Shown here piece by piece: positions 46,366 to 60,009 of a stretch of 64,000 bases of DNA. The position numbers were made by a program, and so were the translations under genes. A model generated the notes under the pieces. That model saw nothing but the letters and a program-made list of their open reading frames with translations. It was not told the origin of the DNA and made no database searches. Location: NCBI GenBank assembly GCA_007844125.1, contig CM017567.1, forward strand, positions 3,839,660-3,903,659. The letters are read 5' to 3'. This stretch comes from Sinonovacula constricta. Lineage: Eukaryota; Mollusca; Bivalvia; Cardiida; Solecurtidae. Positions within the stretch are counted from its first letter, which is position 1. Each line of letters opens with the position of its first letter.

Positions 46366-48303
46366 GCCTTTGCATTTCCCTATATTGGGTCTTCACATGA
46401 TCCCGAAACAAAGCAATATCAGTTGTCAGCAAATTGGTCTTTTGTCATTACAGTTTGTACTCGTTTCCATCTCATTTTCCCTTTATCTTCCTGGCGTTTC
46501 CATTCTGTGAACTAAACAGTATCTTTATCTATCTTCTGTAATTTCTCTTGTATATCAGCATCTGTGTTTTAGGAAATTAAACCATCTGGGTTCATAGTGC
46601 CAGCTATGTCTTGTATTGCTTTCAACATAAGCGCTATGTTCTGGTGACGGGAACACAGACAGGTGTTTCTGTTACAGAAATAAACAAGCAATAAATGCTT
46701 TGGTCTCATATTGCTTAATGCTGTTTGTGATATCTTCTTACCGGGTCCTTCTTGCTGGAATATGGCATGAAGATTGTGAAGGTAATCGGTCAGTACTCTT
46801 CAAATAGTTACAATTATGGCGCCATTTGCACTACAATGAACGTGTTGAAAACAAAACGGTGCGCTGTTAAAATAACTCGTGATGTTGTTTAATCCCTCCT
46901 CGAGTAATGGCAATTTAGGAACGGATGTTTACAGTCACGGTAGTTAAACATATTGCAGTATTTGATGATTTGCATAAAGTAAAGCGTACTTGTATTGAAT
47001 ACAGCCTTTCTCGTTCACTTCTACGAGAAATTAAATAAATCTTACATTTAAATCATGTCAAACCGGTTGAAAGTCTGTTTACATCTGTGACGGAAGTTGA
47101 TTTTTGTACCTTTCCCAGCTTAGATCAATAAATATGACTAAAAATTATGTAAATAAAACATGTATTTAGGCATTCAAAGATTTGTATACCTTTAATATAA
47201 AGTTAACTAAGAGTGTATATTTTATGTTATTGAAAATAAATTTATAAATGTACCCAGGACGGCGACAATAAAAATGTGGTAGTTTTGCATGTTTGGAGAA
47301 ATAATACGTAAGTTCAAGTACCTATTTCAGCACAAAAAAATATACTAAAAATATGAGAATGGAGGACATGTGATTAAAACCGTAACATTTATCACTGACA
47401 GATTTATATAATCAAGAAAATAAATTAAAAAAAAAAGAAAAAGAAAGGACAATTTAAAAATGATAAATTATACCAATGTTGACACTTACTGAATTACTAC
47501 TGTAGAATAATAAAATATATCGACAAGAAGGTAAAACAAATACATGTTATTGAAACGTATAGAATTAATTAACTAAAGTTAAGACAGGCTTTTGGAGAAT
47601 GAGTTATTGAATGCTGTCTTCTAATATTTTACACACAAAAAAAAATGTTTTGCTTGTAAAACTTTGGGTCTCGAACACGTACACACTTGATTCTCTCGGT
47701 GGAAAAACATGGACAATTAAAGGAAAGTGAAACACTTCACCAAGTGTACGATAAATAGATAAATTACAAATTCTATCACTGCGGTAAAGAAGATGCCCAC
47801 CTTCCTAAAAAGGAAAAGTATGATTCATTGTATAAACTTCCAAAAATAGAACGCGTGATTCTTGGGGAATGTATCAAGACAATCTTCAAAACAATTATAA
47901 GGTTTATACATTATATGTACCATACATTTTGAGGAGATGGACATTTGTCTACTCTAATCCTGTAAACATGGCCATAAACTAGTTTTGATTGATTAAAATT
48001 TTTAACCCGCTCAATTTATCAACAGTTCAATTAATTATGTGCATTCAGTATTCGGATATATTCAAGGCATCTAAGCATTATGTAACAATTGATATATAAG
48101 GAACATTGCAACATCATTAAAATTTGTCAACACATTTCTTCCATTTCACATACAGGCCCGGATTTACCGGGGGGGGGGGGGGGCAGTTGGCTCGGACATA
48201 CAGTTTTTCTCAACTATATTTCTTGAGAAATGGTCTGATCACACAAATTTTGAACACCGTGTAGATATCTCACAGGTATCTTAGCCGCCCGAGCAGTAGT
48301 TAA
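46366..48303. other. Non-coding stretch
   Basis: AT-rich with A-runs and a run of G at about 48170-48183. No exon or complete repeat recognised. Confidence 0.4.
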
Positions 48304-49197
<894 letters not shown>

Positions 49198-49201
49198 TTA
49201 A

Positions 49202-49819
49202 GGCCACTCGCTCCCCTGCTGCTGGCCAGACCCCCGAGACCATCTGGCTCGAGTACTTTATCGGCACTCCTCGGTTGTGATGCAGACGGCATTAGCCGAG
49301 GTGTTACGACTGTCCGTCACCTTGCATCCCAATGATGTGCATTACGAAAATATAATTATAGAGGTCACAGCTTTGTGATTGATTCTGACATAGAATAGAG
49401 CAAAATGCAATTTAAAGTTATATCCAAGCAAAATGAAAACTCTTAAAGAGTTACAATAGTTGTTCGCATTTGTATGACAAAATCCCTTCTGTTTATTTTA
49501 GCATAGATGGACAAATTCTAAACTATAACAAAAGCAGACAAAATCAATCCGGTAAATTATTAAATATATTTCGAAAATCGAATTTTATAACAAAATATAT
49601 CCGACGTTATTATCATTATATATGCGAGACTTAACTGTGCGAACTAAATTGACAATATTGCAAAATGTGCAAAATGTACATGAGGGGATTTTATATTCAT
49701 TGGAAAATTACTGGAGTGTGTTAGTCCGCCTTTGCTAGTATGAACAGAATAAATTTTGTTATCGAAGAATTTTGTCCATACTCCGTTTTAACCGAGGGTT
49801 AAGAATTATGTTTTAAGTT

Positions 49820-49860
<41 letters not shown>

Positions 49861-50002
49861 AAAAAGGAAAAGGAAAGTGTTAAGTTGATAATAATCTTTA
49901 TAATTTAGTGATCTACACCTGTAGGAAGGAAGTATTTTCCTCGAAATTTAAAAAAAAACACAACAACAGTGTACTATAACACAACGATGTGTACACAATC
50001 TG
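49202..50002. other. Non-coding spacer with poly(A) tract
   Basis: A run of about 38 A at 49821-49858. Nothing else recognised. Confidence 0.5.
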
Positions 50003-50625
50003 TTGAATTTTGGTCCAAGTTTTAATAAGCGCTTTTTGGTTGATGTGCCGAAACTCCATTGTATAGTTTCGAGAAAAGATCTACATTGGAAAAGGGTTAG
50101 TTATATTTCGTTTGTTCTACAATATTTACTGACAGTTGTATTTCGTCGGGTCCTACATCTAATACAGCCTTCGCGGCAAATTAGGGCTGTTTTGTTTGTC
50201 GAACCATTTATAGAAGGCTCCGCTGGACATTTTGGTATTTTTATAAGACGAGTTTTAGTTGTAACTTCTATACATCCTGTACATCGAAATTATGCTCAAC
50301 ACGTTCTCAAACACCTAACATAGATATAAATTCAGGAAATATTTATGTATATTTGTTAAGTAAAATATTCGGCGATACTGCAATGGTTGTTTGCTGAAAA
50401 TAAATGCGCTAAGATTAAGTTGTTGTGTTTTTTTTTCTCTTTCTTTCCCAATATACGCCAGCGACAATCGATGGAAAACGGAACTATAATGTAAATAAGC
50501 TGCATTTTATGGTCCAGCTTGAAGGGAAGTATGTGTTTGCTTGTTTCGGCATATTTTTGGAAGAAGTCAAACCAGTTTTCAACAATAAAGTTATGCTACT
50601 CAAGGTTTATGTCTTCGCATTTTAG
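50003..50625 (+). other. Two adjacent unrecognised open frames
   Basis: 50003-50323 (106 codons) and 50425-50625 (66 codons) lie in different frames. The second follows a strong pyrimidine tract and a CCAG (about 50462), so 50463 to about 50602 could be an exon reading TIDGKRNYNVNKLHFMVQLE. Amino-acid composition is mixed and not repeat-like. No family is recognised and the donor (AAG/GTTTAT) is weak. Confidence 0.22.
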
Positions 50626-50756
50626 AGTCAGTTTAATAAAACCGTTTAAAACGAGTAACCTTTTGTCCAGAGACACTTCATAATGCATCTTAGAGATTCT
50701 TAGATATTGTAGAAACTTTTTTCCGGGGAAGCATACCCACGGAACCCCCGTTCCGA

Positions 50757-50783
50757 CCCCCCCCCCCCCCCCCCCCCCCCCCC
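50757..50783. repeat. Poly(C) tract
   Basis: A run of C of about 26 bp, next to a short CA repeat at 50811-50822. Confidence 0.9.
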
Positions 50784-51347
50784 TCTTCACGAACGTATGT
50801 CAAATTCAGTCACACACACACACCTCCCATCCCACACCGACCTGAAAAGTTCTGCATCCTGGTTTGCACATACATTAATTATTTAACACTTTTAAATAAA
50901 CAAGTTGAATAAGAGTGTCTAGATGCTTACAATCCAACTTAACTTTATTACAAAAGGACATTTTGTTGACAACAAACACTTTAAGGACACGAATATCTAT
51001 AAATCTAAGCTGTTTTCAAATGAATTCACTAACAATAAAAGCTTATGATTTAATAGCCTAACTTAAGTTTGAAATACGATTCTCTTCGCCTAAGTAAATA
51101 AGCGCACTGTGTTCTACCATTGAAATTTTATTCACATAACCTACTCATTAAAAGTGTATGGAAATTTTATCGTTTTCTTCCGTCATGCCATTATCCTAGT
51201 GCAGTATCGATCAAATAATCCAACAAATAAACACTCATGATCAAGCTCGCGGGTTCCCGTTTGTATGTCATGCCAATGAGAACGGGTACCAGTACAATTA
51301 GCGGGAAAATATCGTCTACATGTGCGCGCAGACGTAGCGTTATGAAG
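50784..51347. other. Upstream flank of candidate SLC28 promoter
   Basis: AT-rich at the left, becoming GC-richer after about 51240. Nothing coding. Confidence 0.4.
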
Positions 51348-51402
51348 CCACGCCCACAAGGCTAGATTTCATCATCATCGTGTGGTGGCGACGATATATA
51401 TC
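51348..51402 (+). promoter_or_regulatory. Candidate promoter of the SLC28-family gene
   Basis: A KLF/GC-box-like CCACGCCCAC (51348-51357) precedes a TATATAT box (51395-51401) by about 40 bp. A start site is expected near 51425. An E-box-like CACGTG lies just downstream (about 51431). Assignment to the transporter gene is by position and orientation only. Confidence 0.45.
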
Positions 51403-51424
51403 AATGCTCTACAGCAACACTACG

Positions 51425-51468
51425 GTTAAACACGTGGGGTAGGAACACAACGGATACTGAGCGTCAAG
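51425..51468 (+). other. Candidate non-coding exon 1 of the SLC28-family gene
   Basis: Ends at an optimal donor (TCAAG/GTGAGTT) at 51468/51469. No ATG occurs between the predicted start and the donor, as expected for a 5'UTR exon. The next exon on + begins at 60673 with 44 bp of 5'UTR before the initiator, which fits. The 5' edge is estimated from the TATA box. Confidence 0.45.
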
Positions 51469-51566
51469 GTGAGTTGTTCTTTGTTTCCATTTATGGTAGA
51501 ACATGCCGCCAGTAGATTTATAAATTTATGTAATTTTCTGTATTCGTTTATTAGGGTGAATATATC

Positions 51567-51712
51567 ATGTTTATTTCTCTGTTTTGTAGTATTTATATGT
51601 TAAAGGTGGTACCTGACAATTTTCTAATATCTAATGCATGTAACAACATATTACCCCTCATCTAGGAAATATGAGCCTAATTGCTGTATAAAATTGTTCT
51701 TTAGTTTGAGTT
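51567..51712. repeat. Segment duplicated at 56907-57035, copy 1
   Basis: Shares TTTGTAGTATTTATATGTTAA and TCTAATGCATGTAACAACAT with the second copy; it includes 30 bp to the left of the element E end, so it is a local segmental duplication rather than only a second insertion. Confidence 0.8.
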
Positions 51713-53875
51713 AAGGCTGATATAACAATACACCAATTTTAAGACTGTACATAATACTTTAAAAACATGTCTTTGCCAACGAATAGACTCTAGATCAATG
51801 TGATTATATGAAACAGTGCCGCAGTGGTTAAAAAGGGTTGATGCTAACATAGGCAACTAGATCTATAAATCTAGATCTTCCACATATAGAGCCACATTAT
51901 TAAACAAGTAAATACTATCAACAACACTAAATCCGCCGCCTTTGAATCGCGCTCTCTGGTAATCATGTCAAGGGGCTTAGCGCTTGTTGGTCAGTTTACA
52001 AAGAAACTGCACTATTGGTGGCTATAAATATTGAAACATGAGAAGGCACAACAGAGTGGCTTAAATATTTACCAGAGTGGTCACTCTGGGATACCTGTTG
52101 GTCAGAAGGTCACGGTGACCTAAGACATATCTAAAAATAGGGCTACTTAATTTCCCGCTCAAATAAATGGTTAAAGAAAGAAAGACCAATGCAGCGTATT
52201 TTTGTGAAGTTTACCTTTCTTCAGCAACGTTTGTTTCGTACACAGTTGCACACTTTGACCAGTAAGTTTTGAATATTAGAGGTAAGAAATACATTTCTAG
52301 CCTATATACTCTATATTACATGTGTATTTTTTACATTTGTTCAAACAGTATTGCAGATTGTTATTATCGACATGCTTAAAGAGATTGAATGTTGTCATTT
52401 GTGTCTATTGCTTCATATTTTCAGTAAATCTGGTTTAAGTTTGTTAAATAAAAAAGACAATATGTTAAAATACAAGAGCTTTAACTGATACATGTATAGC
52501 ACCATTTGTTTGCTTAGTGTTTCCAAACAGTTAAAAAAGAAGTCCAACTCCAGTTTATATGTAAATAACATAAAATATACAGGCTATCTATAAGTTTTGC
52601 TATGAACACAAATAAAGAGTCAAGCATCATGTTTCTGACATATGTTCAATATTTTCCCTATTATTCTCATGTTTTTCCAATTAGAGCTTCTTATTTCTAT
52701 GTATTGCTCATGTGTATATTTTATCTGTCCACTCAGTGATAAGCTACTGGAAACATTCACTTGTATACATGTGTAAATCATTTGATAGTTGGGGTGTTAG
52801 TATTTACAGGGAAACTTATTCATACAACAAAGACAGGAACCAAATTTGGTGGATACGTTTTACAATAGTTATACATATTAAAATTGGGCATTTTTAATAG
52901 CACTAAGGTTCTTTATCAAAGAAATTGTTTGAAAGTGTGTGTTTTTTTTTCTGTTTTGATCAACATCATCATACAATGGATTTGTAATCATCATCATCAT
53001 TGTCATCACCATCATTGTGTTGTTGTCATCATCATCATCATCATCATTGTCATCACCATCATTTTGTTGTCATCATCATCATCAGCAGCAGCAGCATCAG
53101 CACCAGCAGCGCCTTCATTATAATAATTATTTATCTTGATAGTATTGACTCGGATGTCAAGAGGTGCTGTTACCTAATTATGCTTTTAGTTATGTACAAT
53201 GATGGTAAAAACTTTGTTGTTGTTTTTTCAACAGATTTTATTATATTAAATTAATCCCCTGTTATAGAGTAAAATGAAGGATGAAAAAACCCATATTATG
53301 TCTATTGGTTTTTATGGTAGAAGATTTATTAATCTGAAAAATACTAAAACATGAAACAGAACAGTGACTCTTCAGGATACTTTGTTAAATGTGGTGGACA
53401 GTTTGGACCAACTGTTTTCTCTCAAAACACCACATTAATTATTGTTGCATGAATAGATCTCTAGAAATGCTGTTTATTGATGCCCTACATCTAAGTAAAA
53501 AATGAAGCTTAACACCCTACTTGTCACTGCAAAAACTTATTTTCTATCAGAGCCACTCTGCACAGTTAGCTATTTTTAAAGTAAGAAAACCACATGCCCA
53601 CTTACCTTTGAGGTCACAATATATAAAAATTGCTGTGACATCATTATCTATTTTTTGCAGAAATCCCCATTGTGCTTATTTATAGATTTGAAAAAATGGA
53701 GATTTAAAGCATTTTTTTTCATGAATTGTACTATCTAAAAATCAAGGTAGTATTCGATATCATCTTTGCTTAGATTATAGTATGAGTTTATATAGAAATA
53801 ATGCACATATTCACCTAAACATGCAACATGTATTATTACATGTATTTTATATAGGTAGACTGTAGGATACCACCT
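51604..53875 (+). mobile_element. TTAA-bounded element family E, long copy
   Basis: About 2.27 kb between TTAA at 51600-51603 and TTAA at 53876-53879. Ends are imperfect inverted repeats: AGGTGGTACCTGACA on the left and, in complement, AGGTGGTATCCTACA on the right, with similarity continuing for about 35 bp. The right half matches the element at 29429-30590. It contains a CAT/ATC triplet tract (52986-53100). No recognisable transposase. Confidence 0.65.
52986..53100. repeat. (ATC)n/(CAT)n and (CAG)n microsatellite
   Basis: Interrupted CAT triplets followed by CAG triplets; two polyhistidine/polyserine frames through it are artefacts. Confidence 0.9.
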
Positions 53876-53879
53876 TTAA

Positions 53880-56830
53880 AACATTTGATTATTTACCATT
53901 GATGTAGCACATCATGTCAGTGACATTTAATATTTACCATTGATGTAGCTCATCATGTCAGTGACATTTAATATTTACCTTTGATGTAGCACATCATGTC
54001 AGTGACATTTGATATTTACTATTGATGTAGCACATCATGTCAGTGACATTTGATATTTACCATTGATGTAGCACATCATGTCAGTGACATTTGATATTTA
54101 CCATTGATGTAGCTCACCATGTCAGTGACATTTAATATTTACCATTGATGTAGCTCATCATGTCAGTGACATTTGATATTTACCATTGATGTAGCTCATC
54201 ATGTCAGTGACATTTAATATTTACCATTGATGTAGCTCATCATGTCAGTGACATTTAATATTTACCATTGATGTAGCTCACCATGTCAGTGACATTTAAT
54301 ATTTACCATTGATGTAGCTCATCATGTCAGTGACATTTAATATTTACCATTGATGTAGCTCATCATGTCAGTGACATTTGATATTTACCATTGATGTAGC
54401 TCATCATGTTAGTGACATTTGATCTTTTCCATTGATGTAGCTCATCATGTCAGTGACATTTGATATTTACCATTGATGTAGCTCATCATGTCAGTGACAT
54501 TTGATATTTACCATTGATGTAGCTCATCATGTCAGTGACATTTGATATTTACCATTGATGTAGCTCATAATGTCAGTGACATTTGATATTTACCATTGAT
54601 GTAGCTCATCATGTCAGTGACATTTGATATTTACCATTGATGTAGCTCATCATGTCAGTGACATTTAATATTTACCATTGATGTAGCTCATCATGTAAGT
54701 GACATTTGATATTTACCATTGATGTAGCTCATCATGTCAGTGACATTTAATATTTACCATTGATGTAGCTCATCATGTCAGTGACATTTGATATTTACCA
54801 TTGATATAGCTCATCATGTCAGTGACATTTAATATTTACCATTGATGTAGCTCATCATGTCAGTGACATTTAATATTTACCATTGATGTAGCTCATCATG
54901 TCAGTGACATTTGATATTTACCATTGATGTAGCTCATCATGTCAGTGACATTTAATATTTACCATTGATGTAGCTCATCATGTCAGTGACATTTGATATT
55001 TACCATTGATATAGCTCACCATGTCAGTGACATTTAATATTTACCATTGATGTAGCTCATCATGTCAGTGACATTTGATATTTACCATTAATGTAGCTCA
55101 TCATGTCAGTGACATTTGATATTTACCATTGATATAGCCCATCATGTCAGTGACATTTGATATTTACCATTGATGTAGCTCATCATGTCAGTGACATTTA
55201 ATATTTACCATTGATGTAGCTCACCATGTCAGTGACATTTAATATTTACCATTGATGTAGCCCATCATGTCAGTGACATTTGATATTTACCATTGATGTA
55301 GCCCATCATGTCAGTGACATTTAATATTTACCATTGATGTAGCCAATCATGCCAGTGACATTTAATATTTACCATTGATATAGCCAATCATGTCAGTGAC
55401 ATTTAATATTTACCATTGATGTAGCCCATCATGTCAGTGACATTTGATATTTACCATTGATGTAGCTCATCATGTCAGTGACATTTGATATTTACCATTG
55501 ATGTAGTTCATCATGTCAGTGACATTTGATATTTACCATTGATGTAGCTCATTATGTCAGTGACATTTAATATTTACCATTGATATAGCCCATCATGTCA
55601 GTGACATTTGATATTTACCATTGATGTAGCTCATGTCTGTGACATTTGATATTTACCATTGATGTAGCCCACCATGTCAGTGACATTTAATATTTACCAT
55701 TGATGTAGCCCATCATGTCAGTGACATTTAATATTTACCATTGATATAGCCCATCATGTCAGTGACATTTAATATTTACCATTGATGTAGCCAATCATGC
55801 CAGTGACATTTAATATTTACCATTGATGTTGCCCATCATGTCAGCGACATTTGATATTCACAATTTGTTGTAGCTCACCATGTCAGTGACATTGATATTT
55901 ACCATTGATGTAGCTCATGTCAATGACATTTGATATTTACCATTGATGTAGCTCACCATGTCAGTGACATTTGATATTTACCATTGATGTTGCCTCATCA
56001 TGTCAGTGACATTTGATATTTACCATTGATGTAGCCCATCATGTCAGTGACATTTGATATTTACCATTGATGTAGCTCATGTCTGTGATATTAAATATTT
56101 ACCATTGATGTAGCTCATCATGTCAGTGACATTTGATCTTTACCATTGATGTTGCTCATGTCAGTGTCATTTGATATTTACCATTGATGTAGTTCACCAT
56201 GTCAGTGTCATTTGATATTTACCATTGATGTAGGCTCATCATGTCAGTGTCATTTGATATTTACCATTGATGTAGCTCATCATGTCAGTGACATTTGATC
56301 TTTACCATTGATGTAGTTCACCATGTCAGTGTCATTTGATATTTACCATTGATGTAGTTCACCATGTCAGTGTCATTTGATATTTACCATTGATGTAGCT
56401 CATCATGTCAGTGACATTTGATATTTACCATTGATGTAGCTCAGCATGTCAGTGACATTTGATATTTACCATTGATGTAGCTCAGCATGTCAGTGACATT
56501 TGATATTTACCATTGATGTAGCTCATCATGTCAGTGACATTTGATATTTGCCATTGATGTAGCTCAGCATGTCAGTGACATTTGATATTTACCATTGATG
56601 TAGCTCAGCATGTCAGTGACATTTGATATTTACCATTGATGTAGCTCAGCATGTCAGTGACATTTGATATTTACCATTGATGTAGCTCATCATGTCAGTG
56701 ACATTTGATATTTACCATTGATGTAGCCCATCATGTCAGTGTCATTTGATCTTTACCATTGATGTAGCTCATCATGTCAGTGACATTTGATATTTACCAT
56801 TGATGTTGCTTATCATGTCAGTGATATTTA
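53880..56830. repeat. 41-bp minisatellite, about 72 units, with two palindromes per unit
   Basis: Unit contains TTTGATATTTACCATTGATG and TAGCTCATCATGTCAGTGACA. Two inverted repeats lie side by side in each unit: TGATG-TAGCT-CATCA and the perfect 11-bp TGTCAGTGACA. Unit length is very constant; substitutions cluster locally (CAGCATG near 56440-56650, GTGTCATT near 56160-56400, CCAATCAT near 55340-55400), showing local homogenisation. It abuts the right TTAA of element E. Confidence 0.95.
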
Positions 56831-56906
56831 GATTGCATGAACACTACAATAATTAGCCTTTATTTTATCATGTTTATTTACAAAATATTAGACAGAATTT
56901 ACATAC

Positions 56907-57035
56907 ATATTTCTCTGTATTGTAGTATTTATATGTTAAAAGTGGTATCTAACAGTTTGCCTATATCTAATGCATGTAACAACATATTGACCCTGTTCTG
57001 ACGAATGTGTGCGTAATTGCTGCATTAAATTATTC
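56907..57035. repeat. Segment duplicated from 51567-51712, copy 2
   Basis: Direct copy located just after the 41-bp array. It is cut at 57036 by the MITE G insertion at a TTAA. Confidence 0.8.
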
Positions 57036-57039
57036 TTAA

Positions 57040-57266
57040 AGGCATCTCGAAACCCTTATATAAGTGACCCCCCCCCCCATTTACTGCCCCACCCAGCATG
57101 TGAGGGCATCTGTTTTCTGATAAGCCAGGCTGCCAAAGTCTGTAACGATGTGTCAGTCACACAGGTATTGTTCAAGATCCAAGTGTATGTATGCTATATC
57201 TGGGGGTTGAACATAGTCATTCACAGTTTGTAAAGGAAACAGTTGTGAATATACCAATTAAGCAAT

Positions 57267-57357
<91 letters not shown>

Positions 57358-58028
57358 CTTTATTTGTTGTCTTTCTTACTTTTGTTGGTAAATTTTGTTA
57401 TTTCTGATACATTTTGTTATTTCTTTCTTTCATTCTTTGAGTTCTCATATATATTTTAAGTTATATTTTATTTTGATTTGTAATATGTAACGAAACGTTT
57501 CTAACAAAAAACTTTAAACTTTAAAGGCATCTCGAAAGGAATGTGGTATCCCACTGAGCCAGGCCCCGACCAGCTGTGACCAGACCTGCTTATTGCTGGT
57601 CATCACTGCAGGGAGTCTTTAGCCAACATAGTACTAATCTGTCACAGTAAAACCTCTGATGGGTTAATGCAAAACTAAATTACCTGCTAGTATGGAAGTG
57701 AGACAGTAGGCTAGTTTTACACAAAGCCATAAACATTAATGTTAGCGATAATGTGGGTTGTTTACTGTATGATCCCTTACACATTCTTTATTACATTAAT
57801 TACTAGGTGTCAATTGTGTAACTGCATGATTATGTATTTATTTCATTGCTAAATATTTGATTTTGAAAATACATGAGAGATACAAGTTTTAGTAATCAAA
57901 ATGACTTAAAATGGGTCTGAAGGACATTATTCTGACAATGAATGACTTTTTAAATTGCTTTTGTTAGAAAAATTTTGTTACATTTTACAAATTAAAATAA
58001 AATATAACTTAAAATATATATGAGAACT
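57040..58028. mobile_element. Rearranged MITE G: two partial copies in opposite orientation
   Basis: 57040-57265 is the right part of MITE G in reverse orientation. An (AT)n tract follows (57269-57353), then about 60 bp (57441-57503) matching the complement of the inner end of the left part. At 57525 a second, forward left part begins after a TTAA (57521-57524) and ends at 58028, exactly where the AT tract begins in the complete copy. The forward portion is about as similar to 48304-48813 as recent duplicates are. Confidence 0.8.
57269..57353. repeat. (AT)n microsatellite
   Basis: About 85 bp of perfect AT inside the rearranged MITE. Confidence 0.95.
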
Positions 58029-58099
58029 AAAATATATATGTCACATCATTAACTGTAACTAATTACATTGCACTAAAAACATTTATATACATATATATA

Positions 58100-58284
58100 T
58101 ATATATATGTTTATACAAGGTACATTTAATGATGGGATCTAATTACTATTATGGTTTGTCCCTGAATTGTGACCCTTCCTAGTTGAAGAAATGTGAAATA
58201 AACTGGAAAAAATGACCTTTTTTCATCAGCAGCATTAATAACATTTCATGTCTTGTCAATTGTTTGCTTAAATGTATTATTATG
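58100..58284 (+). repeat. Dispersed repeat F, copy 2
   Basis: Inverted relative to 45963-46140; preceded by a short AT tract (58091-58108). Confidence 0.8.
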
Positions 58285-59459
58285 GAGATTGATTGATGCT
58301 TCATTGTTGCTTCAGATTGACAAAACTCAGTCTCCAAAAGTCCATTAGGCATAATACAGTTAGTTTGAGTGATATTTAACCTTATGAAAGCTGATATAAA
58401 AGAAACCCAAATAATTATTTTAAATTCTGTAAAAAGAAATACTTAAATTGAACTTAATTACTTTAAGTTTAAGCAACGAAAAAAAAGTTTCAATTAATCC
58501 AATTTAATTAAGCTCTAGACAAGTATGGCATAAAAGTTCTTAACTAGAAGGTGTAAAGGATCTAAATAGATTGAATGTAGTGTTTTGTTAATTAAAAATT
58601 CAGGATTTTATTCATGATACTTGCTTGTATAGATTGTTATTTCAGTTTGTTGCTAAACTGTCATCATTAAAATGAGGTAAAGTGGAGAAGTCATCTGACA
58701 CTTAACGTTAAAACATCACTGGGACACGGCAGGTCAGCTGGAAGACCACTTATATTTTTCATTTCATTCATGCATGTGCCATTTTACACCTTTGTGAAGC
58801 AGTCACAATTATCAGTCTTGTCTTTAGTAGACCTGCGCTTAGGGTATATTTGTTGACTGGTTGGACCATGGATTCACCATTAAACGATGAAACATACATG
58901 TTATATTAATCAACTGGCGGTATTTTGACTTCCTGAATTTACATCTGGGAACACCAGGCAAGCCATTCGGCTCTGTTACCCGGTTTGTGACTCTGGTTAA
59001 AAATTCACATTAACAACAGCTTGAACTAGAACATTTCAAAACTAACTTTATAATACATGTATTAGAAATACGTTAAACCGTTTTAAAGAAAATTAAAATA
59101 ACAAGTAAAGTTTCAAAATCATATACATGTACTTATGTTATACTCCACAAATGACATAACCTAGACATAAACACTTTTGCTATTTTTTTATTATTAATAC
59201 AAAATCTAAGGTTACATGCAAAGGTAACCATACATGTGAACTTTTTCTGGGTCCAAAGTGGGAGATTTTCACTTGCAAAGTGGGAGATTTGTTATTTTCA
59301 TATAAACAAAAAAAGAAGTTACCTGGTTTCAAGTAGGGAGATTTCTGAAAATGTGTAAAACACACTTCAATTTTCTAGTAATTTTGAACCTTAAAAGAGG
59401 AAGTCTTCCTCTAAAAGAGGTCACATGTATGGGTAACAAGACATGTGGCTAAATATTTC

Positions 59460-59920
59460 ATAGCTGGCTGATCTAGATCTACACTGTTGTCTAAACTTTA
59501 TCAGTATGTGCTTAGCAAGCTACAGCGTAAGAGCTATTTTTCATCTCATAGGCTGCTTCATATGTGAATAAGCTACATTAATTATTCATCATTTGCTTAC
59601 AACTGCATACAATGACATATTTGCGGAGATTAAGCAGCAAATAGCTCAAGGATTATATTCATAAAAAATCTTCTTTTTTTCCAACTTAAACTAAGAATCT
59701 TTCTTAAAACTTGAAATATTTAATCAGATATAGGAACAGTTCTTAAATTTCATTCATAAAACCATTATATCTAAAAATTTCTTACATTTTTTTTTAATTA
59801 GGGAAATTTCTTAGCTTAAGTAAATAAAATAACTAAGATTCTTCATGAAAACAATCCCTGATCCACATCAGATGGCCGGAGAAATGATTGATCTGAATCT
59901 GTACTTCTTGCCAAAGCCTT
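59460..59920. repeat. Hairpin family D fragments
   Basis: GATCTAGATCTACACTGTTG at about 59470-59490 and AGATTAAGCAGCAAATAG at about 59628-59645. A further arm (TGATCTGAATCTGTACTTCTTG) is near 59890, the last two possibly one copy split by an AT-rich insertion. Confidence 0.45.
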
Positions 59921-60009
59921 AGCTTTAACCTTAAAACCTTAGCCTTAGCTCTGCAAGCTTTGAGGTGAGGGATTTATTCCCTGTAAGCTAGTAAAGTAAC
60001 ATTGCGCCA

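Noticed and set aside
53000..53254. His/Ser-rich frame
   Set aside because: CAT/CAG triplet repeat inside element E.
53880..56830. CRISPR-like array
   Set aside because: Units are contiguous 41-bp tandem copies with no unique spacers, in a eukaryotic intron. The same applies to the 59-bp and 47-bp arrays.
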